Shown in pieces: positions 1 to 5,347 of a DNA stretch of 6,031 bases. The notes beneath the pieces are model-generated. The model saw only the letters and a program-made list of their open reading frames with translations, was not told the DNA's origin and made no database searches. This DNA is from Flavobacteriales bacterium (GTDB lineage Bacteria; Bacteroidota; Bacteroidia; Flavobacteriales; UA16), in the NCBI GenBank assembly GCA_018700255.1, contig JABISU010000231.1:1-6031 (forward strand), read 5' to 3'. Both the position numbers and the translations under genes were made by a program. The stretch's first letter is position 1. Each line of letters begins with the position of its first letter.

Positions 1-962
1 GCCCAGATTATGCAGGTGCGCACATTTATTATCCAACCAATGCTAGCGAGTCACTAAGCAGTATAGTTTTAGTTCCTGGCTTCATGAATTTTGAATCAAC
101 ACTTCAAAATTGGGGCCCTTTTTTAGCAGCTCACGGTATTGTAACTATGACTATTGGGGCTAATTACTTAACCGATTCCCCTACACAAAGAAAAGAAGCT
201 CTATTAGATGCCATTATTACTTTGAAAGCAGAGCAAACAAGAATAGGTTCGCCTCTTTACTACTCACTTGACATCAATAATTTTGCAGTAGGAGGTTTCT
301 CTATGGGCGGAGGCGGAGCACAACTAGCAGCAGTAAGTGATCCTACTATTAAGGCTATCATCGCACTGAACCCTTATCTTTCCAACGCTAGCGAAGCTGA
401 TCTAAACCACAACAGCCCAGTACTAATAACCTCTGGAGAACTAGATTTAATCGCTAGTCCAAGTCTGCATGCAAACGTACATTATGCTGTAACTCCAGAT
501 AGCACTCCAAAGCAACTATATGAAATTCAAAATGCCGGTCACGATCCTCTGATCGGGCCTAATGGTGGAAATGGAGAAGTCGGAATGAAAGTGCTCAGTT
601 GGCTACAAGCATTCTTGACAGACAATCATTGTTACTGTCCACCCATACTCACTGTACCTTCTACAGCATCAGGCTTCACCCATAATATAGTATGTGAAGA
701 CCTATTTATTCAGGGATGTACAGACTCAACATCTTGCAACTACAACCCTAGCGCAACAATAGACGACGGAAGTTGTGAATCACAATCCTGTGCATGCCCA
801 GGCGACCTCAATGGAGACTATGCTATTACAGTTGCTGATGTATTGTTAACTCTTTCTGAATTCGGGTGTATGACGAATTGCACCGCCGATATAAATGGAG
901 ATGGCTTCGTTAACGTAACTGACATTTTAGAATTGTTATCTATGTTCGGCACTGTATGTTAA
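1..962 (+). CDS. PETase-like secreted polyester hydrolase/esterase with C-terminal dockerin-like EF-hand pair (5' end missing)
   Basis: An alpha/beta-hydrolase predicted to cleave ester bonds outside the cell, in the dienelactone hydrolase/cutinase/PETase family. The frame is open from base 3, so the ATG at 84 is internal: the 27 residues before it (YYPTN, then VPGF) align with the strand and oxyanion loop upstream in known PETases. Numbering visible residues from base 3, the nucleophile elbow GFSMGGGG gives Ser100, the GELD motif gives Asp148 and NAGHD gives His180, with spacings close to those of Ideonella PETase. F27 and M101 fit the oxyanion hole, and Y125 sits where PETase has its mobile Trp. 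The catalytic domain ends near residue 212. A Cys-rich linker (238-258, GCTD to DDGSC) follows, then two EF-hand loops (D268-D279, D296-D307), each followed by a Leu-rich helix, as in type I dockerins. The signal peptide should lie upstream. No T9SS tail is visible. The true substrate cannot be read from sequence; another polyester, cutin or lipid ester is possible. Confidence 0.85.
   Translation, partial: PDYAGAHIYYPTNASESLSSIVLVPGFMNFESTLQNWGPFLAAHGIVTMTIGANYLTDSPTQRKEALLDAIITLKAEQTRIGSPLYYSLDINNFAVGGFSMGGGGAQLAAVSDPTIKAIIALNPYLSNASEADLNHNSPVLITSGELDLIASPSLHANVHYAVTPDSTPKQLYEIQNAGHDPLIGPNGGNGEVGMKVLSWLQAFLTDNHCYCPPILTVPSTASGFTHNIVCEDLFIQGCTDSTSCNYNPSATIDDGSCESQSCACPGDLNGDYAITVADVLLTLSEFGCMTNCTADINGDGFVNVTDILELLSMFGTVC
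714..959 (+). other. Cys-rich linker plus dockerin-like double EF-hand module
   Basis: This is the protein region after the hydrolase domain. It starts with the GCTDSTSCNYNP...DDGSC motif, a Cys-rich linker common in secreted proteins of marine Bacteroidota. Two repeats of about 23 residues follow, each with a DxNxDxxxxxxD calcium loop and a helix ending in FG. The first loop has Tyr where dockerins usually have Gly after the third ligand (NGDY instead of NGDG); the second is canonical (NGDG). Known dockerins bind cohesins in Clostridia, but in Bacteroidota the role of these pairs is not established, so a cohesin partner is inference only. Confidence 0.7.
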
Positions 963-963
963 A

Positions 964-1551
964 TTACTCCTTGCCACTAAACTCAGGGTAATCGTGTGTT
1001 AAAAAGCTTAAGTAAGCATTTACTCTATAACTCCACCTCAATGTGCCTATGTTAAATTTATGCCAATCAGCTGGATATTTCTTTGTGAATAGCACCACCC
1101 AGAAGGCAAGTATCATAATCACCTGTGATGCTATCGATCTAAAGAATAAACAAATCCCATGAGGAATCAAAACATAGATACCTCCAAAAAGAGCTCTTAC
1201 TAAAACGGAAGATCTACTAACTTTTTCTTGGTATGTAACCTGTAAATTCACTCCGGGTTGCTCAGCAGACAACCCAAACTCAGGGTATTCATCTCTGAAA
1301 TTCCACAGTGTAGAGCTAAGTCTAGCATTCCATCTCATTGCATTAACCTGAAAATCGAACCAATCTTTGGGGAATTTACCAGTAAACATGATAGTCCAGA
1401 ATGTTATTATTTGTAATACAGCAGCTCCTATCATGATAAACCAAAGCAGAAATAAATGTGGTATTACGATATATATCCATCCGAAAAAAGTTCTCAAAAG
1501 CAACTGACTACGGCTATAGTTCTCTTGAATTTCAACATTAAATTGTAACAT
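964..1551 (-). CDS. Tandem DUF4389 membrane protein
   Basis: A 195-aa integral membrane protein of unknown function, built from two copies of a DUF4389-type unit (about residues 1-95 and 100-192). Both copies share, in order, SRS, an Arg, FG.IY..IPH, a hydrophobic stretch ending FW...FT.K.P.DW, an RW..R motif and a closing YPEF. The two hydrophobic belts (about 25-57 and 122-155) are each long enough for one or two membrane passes; no signal peptide is needed. The start ATG is preceded by an A-rich leader with no Shine-Dalgarno, usual for this phylum. The reading frame stops one base from the stop of the convergent hydrolase gene. No catalytic motif is visible and I do not assign a function; the family name and membrane location are well supported. 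Confidence 0.8.
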   Translation of the reverse strand: MLQFNVEIQENYSRSQLLLRTFFGWIYIVIPHLFLLWFIMIGAAVLQIITFWTIMFTGKFPKDWFDFQVNAMRWNARLSSTLWNFRDEYPEFGLSAEQPGVNLQVTYQEKVSRSSVLVRALFGGIYVLIPHGICLFFRSIASQVIMILAFWVVLFTKKYPADWHKFNIGTLRWSYRVNAYLSFLTHDYPEFSGKE

Positions 1552-1572
1552 GATTTTTGGTGTTTATTTGCT

Positions 1573-1628
1573 TAAAGGTAGTTAAGAATGAACTTCATCT
1601 TAAAATATATTATAGCATGAGTAATCAA
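1573..1628 (-). promoter_or_regulatory. Candidate promoter region for the DUF4389 gene
   Basis: On the minus strand, TACCTTTA (1573-1580) matches the Bacteroidota -7 consensus TAnnTTTG except at the last base, but has no TTG at the right distance. A second option is TATATTTT (1602-1609) with TTG at 1626-1628 and a 16-base spacer, slightly short. Either would start transcription shortly before the ATG at 1551. This is motif matching in AT-rich DNA, so chance hits are likely. Confidence 0.25.
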
Positions 1629-1787
1629 TATTATATTCAGAACCTCAAGCACCTGTTCTATCGGTGCAACCACCTTGAAAGATAAATTCAATTTTAAGAT
1701 ATCTCTTTATTGTGTTAATTGATTGGATTCGATTGTTTCAACGTTAAATTTTAATTAGAATGACACAATTTAAAATATTATTACTTG

Positions 1788-1819
1788 TACCTTAGCTAGA
1801 TATTGTTATTTATACAATA
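1788..1819 (+). promoter_or_regulatory. Weak -7-like box and AT-rich hairpin upstream of the lectin gene
   Basis: TACCTTAG (1788-1795) differs from the Bacteroidota -7 box TAnnTTTG at one specified base, but no TTG lies at the -33 distance. Just after it, TATTGT (1801-1806) and ACAATA (1814-1819) form a perfect 6-bp inverted repeat around a 7-base spacer, ending 9 bases before the lectin start codon. It could be an operator half-site pair or a weak leader hairpin. Confidence 0.2.
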
Positions 1820-1828
1820 AGAGAGAGC

Positions 1829-4072
1829 ATGAAACTTAGATTAGTCATATATCTTTTTTTACTTCCCATGTTATTTCATGCCCAATCGTCTAATACTGTT
1901 GGAAATGCAACATCGATAGGAGATGATTGTTATTTAGTCACACCATCTCAAGATTGGCAAAACGGAGCGGTATGGTTTTCAGATCCGTTAAACTTGACAG
2001 AAGAATTTACGATTGATTTGAATATCAATTTTGGAATTTATGATAGTAATGGAGCAGATGGGATGGTTTTTGTCATGCAAACTGTAGGAACTAATCTATT
2101 AGGTGTTGCTGGAGGAGGTCTTGGATATGAAGGAATTATCCCCTCAATAGGTGTGGAAATGGACACTTGGCAAAACACAGATATGGGTGACCCTTTTCAA
2201 GATCATATCTCCATCATCTCTGATGGGAATGTAAATCATTCAGCATCTACGAATTTATTTGGACCAGTCCCAGCGAGTTCTTCAAATAGCAATATTGAAG
2301 ATGGAGAATTTCATAAGTTTCGACTTGACTGGATCCCTGATATGAATACCCTTGAGGTTTACTTTGATTGTGATTTAAGAATTTCTGTTGAAGTGGATAT
2401 TATTAACGATATTTTTGATGGAGTTACCCAGGTATATTGGGGTTTTACAGGCAGTACAGGAGGTTCTAATAATAATCAGAGTGTTTGTTTGAATGAGTTC
2501 ACTTTGGGACTCCCTGAAACGGAAACGATTTGCAATGGTGAGTCTATACAATTGGGTGTGAATGGAGGTGAAGGGTCGAGTTATTTATGGATCCCAAGTG
2601 AAGGTATCAATGATCCAACGGAACAATATCCAATATTCAATCCTTTGGTAAGTACTTACTATTCAGTTGAATATACTGATTACTGTGGCGAAACTCAATT
2701 TCAAAATGTGAATATAGACGTCACAGATTTTTCGATTGATATCCCCTCTGAAATTGACCTTTGCAACAATGAAGAGTTTTTATTTGAACCTGATGTTCCT
2801 GAGGGTTCTGTTTTGCTTTGGAATAATGAAATCGAGTCACCTACGTTTACCGCTGACGAAGAAGGCCCAGTAGAAGTTTATGGGGAGTATTTGGGTTGTT
2901 CTGATGTTTCGACATCTATGGTAACAGTGACAGATTTTTCGATTGATATTGCCCCTGAAATTAATCTTTGCAATAATGAAGAGTTTTTATTTGAACCTGA
3001 TGTTCCTGAGGGTTCTGTTTTGCTTTGGAACAATGAAATCGAGTCACATACGTTTACCGTTGACGAAGAAGGCTTTGTAGTAGTTTATGGTGAGTATTTG
3101 GGTTGTTCCGATGTTTCTTCATCTATGGTTAATATGACATTTTTTTCGGTTGATATCGCCTCTGAAATTGACCTTTGCAACAATGAAGAGTTTTTATTTG
3201 AACCTGATGTTCCTGAGGGTTCTGTTTTGCTTTGGAACAATGAAATCGAGTCACCTACGTTTACCGTTGACGAAGAAGGCTCAGTAGAAGTTTATGGGGA
3301 GTATTTGGGTTGTTCCGATGTTTCGTCATCTATGGTTACTGTTAATCCATTGCCAGACCCTTTGTACCCTCCAGAAGATGTTATTGAAACTTGTGAAAAT
3401 GAGGTGGTTGAGATCAATGCTTATTGTGATGGGTGCGTTTATGATTGGGGAGGCTATGATGAGCCGATATATTATTCAGTTAATGAAGCTGGCGTTCATG
3501 CTGTTGAAATAACAAATGAATATGGATGTACATCCTTGTTTAGTTATACCATTCTTGTCACCTCTTCTCCTCAAATCACCTTAGATAGTTTATATCAGTT
3601 TTGTAAAGGAACTGCTGGTGTTTTATCAGCAGGATTGAATTCTACAAATATGAATGTTATTTGGAATACGAATGACACAACTCCATTGATTAATGTAACA
3701 GAAACCGGCGAGTATTCAGTCTATGCGTCAAACCTATGTGGTTCAGATGAAACATCAACATTCGTTTCTTTTGACGAGTGTTCATGCGACATTTGGGCTC
3801 CAACTGCATTTACTCCTGATAATGATGGAGTAAATGATGTATTTGTTCCGATAATTAGATGTGATGCAGTGTCATATCAGTTAAATATTTTTAACCGATG
3901 GGGTGAAGTGGTTTTTTATTCTACAAATCAAGGAGAGATATGGACTGGATGTGTTCACAATGGTGATTATTTTTCGAGGGATGGAGTCTATGCTTGGGAA
4001 GTATTCTATTCTTCACAAAGTGACCAATTAATATTGCATCAAGCAAGAGGTCATGTAATATTGATTAGATAA
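1829..4072 (+). CDS. Secreted L-type lectin / Ig-like repeat adhesin with T9SS type B sorting domain
   Basis: A 747-aa cell-surface protein predicted to bind glycans. A signal peptide (1-18) ends in FHA before QS. Residues about 28-228 form a bacterial L-type (legume-like) lectin: ADG (Asp77) and the GGGLGY loop (95-100) match sugar-contact positions, and VEMDTW.N....D...DH supplies the expected metal ligands E110, D112, N116, D121 and H126. An Ig/PKD-like domain follows (about 232-298), then three near-identical 69-residue repeats (300-368, 369-437, 438-506), each with two Cys that may pair, then two more diverged Ig-like domains (about 507-650). From C653 the gliding-motility-associated type B C-terminal domain begins (AFTPDNDGVND, then FNRWGE, and a DGVYAW motif), which sends proteins out through T9SS, often onto the surface with PorP/SprF-type partners. 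The ATG at 1829 is chosen because the signal peptide begins there; a purine-rich stretch precedes it. Adhesion to algal or particle polysaccharide is inferred from the architecture. Confidence 0.88.
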   Translation: MKLRLVIYLFLLPMLFHAQSSNTVGNATSIGDDCYLVTPSQDWQNGAVWFSDPLNLTEEFTIDLNINFGIYDSNGADGMVFVMQTVGTNLLGVAGGGLGYEGIIPSIGVEMDTWQNTDMGDPFQDHISIISDGNVNHSASTNLFGPVPASSSNSNIEDGEFHKFRLDWIPDMNTLEVYFDCDLRISVEVDIINDIFDGVTQVYWGFTGSTGGSNNNQSVCLNEFTLGLPETETICNGESIQLGVNGGEGSSYLWIPSEGINDPTEQYPIFNPLVSTYYSVEYTDYCGETQFQNVNIDVTDFSIDIPSEIDLCNNEEFLFEPDVPEGSVLLWNNEIESPTFTADEEGPVEVYGEYLGCSDVSTSMVTVTDFSIDIAPEINLCNNEEFLFEPDVPEGSVLLWNNEIESHTFTVDEEGFVVVYGEYLGCSDVSSSMVNMTFFSVDIASEIDLCNNEEFLFEPDVPEGSVLLWNNEIESPTFTVDEEGSVEVYGEYLGCSDVSSSMVTVNPLPDPLYPPEDVIETCENEVVEINAYCDGCVYDWGGYDEPIYYSVNEAGVHAVEITNEYGCTSLFSYTILVTSSPQITLDSLYQFCKGTAGVLSAGLNSTNMNVIWNTNDTTPLINVTETGEYSVYASNLCGSDETSTFVSFDECSCDIWAPTAFTPDNDGVNDVFVPIIRCDAVSYQLNIFNRWGEVVFYSTNQGEIWTGCVHNGDYFSRDGVYAWEVFYSSQSDQLILHQARGHVILIR
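2726..3346 (+). repeat. Three in-frame 207-bp tandem repeats coding for 69-aa Ig-like units
   Basis: Units at 2726-2932, 2933-3139 and 3140-3346 have an exact 207-base period. They share a core of more than 50 identical bases in all three, coding EEFLFEPDVPEGSV and the residues after it. Copies 1 and 3 agree at positions where copy 2 differs (SPTFT against SHTFT, VEVYG against VVVYG), while copies 2 and 3 agree elsewhere (VSSS, and GTT against GCT). This mosaic pattern points to recent duplication with recombination or gene conversion between units. Confidence 0.95.
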
Positions 4073-4184
4073 AATTTCGCTACTTTCACACGTTATTTTT
4101 TAACATTGTCTCTAACAGTTCTAGTTGATTAGATCATGCGAGTCTAGCAGTTACGTTAGATTATTTGCGTGGTTTAGAGATACC

Positions 4185-4268
4185 TAGTCTTAAGCTTGAG
4201 GATATGCCGAGGCTATAAACCTGAATAGCTGTATCTTGTAAGTCTGAATTATAGACGATGAGATATTT
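4185..4268 (+). repeat. Leader repeat copy A, ending in the first codons of the DUF1566 gene
   Basis: This segment begins TAGTCTTAAGCTTGAGG and runs through the ATG at 4258 to ATGAGATATTT. Its first 35 bases match copy B (5028-5062) at 30 positions by eye. The distance from repeat start to ATG is 73 bases here and 72 in copy B, and the first 11 bases from the ATG are identical. The middle part is diverged. It is the 5' leader of the gene, so it may carry the promoter, although no clear TAnnTTTG box is visible. Confidence 0.75.
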
Positions 4269-5019
4269 AGTTACTTCTTTGTTATGTGTCTTTACGCTGT
4301 CTCTTACAGCTCAGTCTGTAATTACTTATCCTTACAATCCAGACTCTGATGGAGATGCATTTATATCAACGACAGATCTGATTGAAACTCTAGCTTCCTT
4401 CGGTTTAGGATTCACTCCAGATGAGATTCAAATTGATGGAGTTGGTTTAGCTGAGGCTATCAGTCTACTTGAGACTACAGTCTTTGAACTACAACAACAA
4501 GTTTATCAACTATTATCTCTTGGAGATTACTATCAAGGAGGTTACATTTTTTATCTTGATGAGTCAGGTCAACACGGTTTGGTTGCTGCTCCCGACAATG
4601 TAGGTGGGGAAATTGAAGACATTTATGGCAATTCTGGATTTCCCTGGGGGTGTGTTGGAATGGTGATTAATAGTGTTGGATTAGACTCTAGTGGAGCGAT
4701 TGGCACTGGACTCCAAAATACATTAGACATTGTCAATGCATGTACAGAAACCCCTATTGCTGCTAGCGTTTGTTTAGAATATGAAAATGATGGTTATACA
4801 GATTGGTATTTGCCTTCATTTCATGAAATGAACCTAATGTGCGAAGTAATTGGAATGAACTCTATTTATTTAGATTTTGCGCTTTTTGATGATGATGGTT
4901 ATTGGACTTCTAATCAAAACTATAGCGATTGGGCTTGGTATTATAATTTTGATCTCTGTTCGCCATACACTAATGTCAGAACGAATTTAAAAAGAGCCCG
5001 CGCCATTCGTTCCTTTTAA
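4258..5019 (+). CDS. Secreted DUF1566 (Lcl C-terminal) domain protein with N-terminal EF-hand half
   Basis: A 253-aa exported protein of unknown function. A signal peptide (1-18, ending LTA before QS) leads into a single dockerin-like EF-hand half (about 28-49: DSDGDAFISTTD, then a helix ending FG). A short helical, coiled-coil-like stretch (62-88) with a Gln-rich core follows, then the domain from G89 to the C-terminus. That domain is the DUF1566 type, known from the collagen-binding Lcl protein and from many Bacteroidota surface proteins: YYQGGYIFYLD, a W-G-C motif (130-132), GTG..NT.DIV, YTDWYLPS..E, YWTS and a closing RAIRSF. Other family members tend to sit in tandem paralogue sets; here a second leader lies directly after the stop. 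No T9SS tail is seen, so it may be periplasmic or exported by another route. Binding of a host or matrix ligand is possible but not shown. Confidence 0.8.
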   Translation: MRYLVTSLLCVFTLSLTAQSVITYPYNPDSDGDAFISTTDLIETLASFGLGFTPDEIQIDGVGLAEAISLLETTVFELQQQVYQLLSLGDYYQGGYIFYLDESGQHGLVAAPDNVGGEIEDIYGNSGFPWGCVGMVINSVGLDSSGAIGTGLQNTLDIVNACTETPIAASVCLEYENDGYTDWYLPSFHEMNLMCEVIGMNSIYLDFALFDDDGYWTSNQNYSDWAWYYNFDLCSPYTNVRTNLKRARAIRSF

Positions 5020-5027
5020 ATGATTAG

Positions 5028-5110
5028 TAGTCTTAAATTTGAGGCTATACCGAGGCTACAAAAAAATTATCTTAAATTGTAATTCTTAAGACCAAGGCTA
5101 TGAGATATTT
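5028..5110 (+). pseudogene. Leader repeat copy B with truncated start of a DUF1566-like paralogue
   Basis: This is a second copy of the leader found before the DUF1566 gene, with the start codon at the same distance (ATG at 5100) and the same first 11 coding bases, giving MRY plus a hydrophobic FFSLA stretch like a beginning signal peptide. Similarity ends within a few codons, and the frame then runs into the tRNA terminator and antisense through the tRNA-Gly gene, so it cannot encode a real paralogue. It is best read as the remnant of a tandem gene whose body was lost. Independent conservation of a shared leader element is the alternative. Confidence 0.55.
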
Positions 5111-5131
5111 CTTTTCCCTTGCCATGAAAGC

Positions 5132-5159
5132 AAAAAAGCCTCCGATGAAGGAAGCTTTT
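5132..5159 (-). terminator. Intrinsic terminator downstream of tRNA-Gly
   Basis: Read on the minus strand, AAAAGCTTCC and GGAGGCTTTT form a 10-bp stem (one G-U pair) around the loop TTCATC, and the downstream T-run is six bases long. It starts 13 bases after the CCA end of the tRNA. On the plus strand the stem has a C-A mismatch and only four T's, so it serves the tRNA transcript best. Confidence 0.85.
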
Positions 5160-5172
5160 AAGACTTTTACTC

Positions 5173-5247
5173 TGGAGCGAAAAACGAGATTCGAACTCGC
5201 GACCCCAACCTTGGCAAGGTTATGCTCTACCACTGAGCTACTTTCGC
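5173..5247 (-). tRNA. tRNA-Gly (anticodon GCC)
   Basis: A complete 75-base cloverleaf with encoded CCA (5173-5175). The acceptor stem GCGAAAG pairs with TTTTCGC (one G-T), with T as discriminator. The D arm is GCTC-AGTGGTA-GAGC, the anticodon arm TAACC-TTGCCAA-GGTTG with anticodon GCC (5213-5215 on the plus strand), the variable loop GGGTC, and the T arm GCGAG-TTCGAAT-CTCGT. It decodes GGC and GGU glycine codons. It is transcribed away from the DUF4290 gene, has its own promoter and terminator, and appears to be monocistronic. Confidence 0.97.
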
Positions 5248-5277
5248 TTATACCCGTATCGCATTCGAAGCGGTGTA

Positions 5278-5308
5278 CAAAAATAGTGTAAGGAATACGT
5301 TATCCAAA
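5278..5308 (-). promoter_or_regulatory. Bacteroidota-type promoter for tRNA-Gly
   Basis: On the minus strand TTTG (5305-5308) is followed by 19 bases and TATTTTTG (5278-5285), a full match to the TTTG-N19-TAnnTTTG consensus of the primary sigma factor of this phylum. Transcription would begin about 20-25 bases before the mature tRNA 5' end at 5247, leaving a short leader for RNase P to remove. Confidence 0.8.
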
Positions 5309-5334
5309 GTCATAACGGAAAAAAATTATAGACG

Positions 5335-5342
5335 TATCTTTG
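5335..5342 (+). promoter_or_regulatory. Perfect -7 box directly before the DUF4290 start
   Basis: TATCTTTG matches the TAnnTTTG box exactly and ends only 5 bases before the ATG at 5348. If used, the transcript would start at or very near the start codon and be leaderless. No TTG is found at the -33 distance, so the box may be a chance match. Confidence 0.35.
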
Positions 5343-5347
5343 ACGCG

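Noticed and set aside
84..86. ATG at 84 as the start of the hydrolase
   Set aside because: The upstream frame is open to base 3 and encodes residues conserved in the family (YYPTN and VPGF), so the gene begins before the window.
2726..3346. Repeat array as a CRISPR or mobile element
   Set aside because: Units are contiguous, in frame and protein-coding with no spacers; there are no terminal inverted repeats or transposase.
3294..3512. 72-aa plus-strand ORF inside the lectin gene
   Set aside because: It is an out-of-frame shadow of the adhesin coding sequence, with no start signal and no domain.
4073..4110. Terminator after the lectin gene (GTTA-TTTTT-TAAC)
   Set aside because: The stem is only 4 bp and AT-rich; it is too weak to support as an intrinsic terminator.
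5030..5092. GTCTTAA/TTAAGAC pairing after the DUF1566 gene as a terminator
   Set aside because: The arms are 7 bases and about 50 bases apart with no T-run after them; the signal is better explained as part of the leader repeat.
5173..5247. tRNA-Gly as an attachment site of an integrated element
   Set aside because: No second copy of the tRNA 3' end and no integrase are seen in the window, so integration cannot be supported here.
5100..5291. 63-aa plus-strand ORF starting MRYFFSLAMK
   Set aside because: Most of it is the antisense of tRNA-Gly (a typical false protein with the TRFELATPTL string) and of the terminator. Only the first codons have meaning, as part of the leader duplication.
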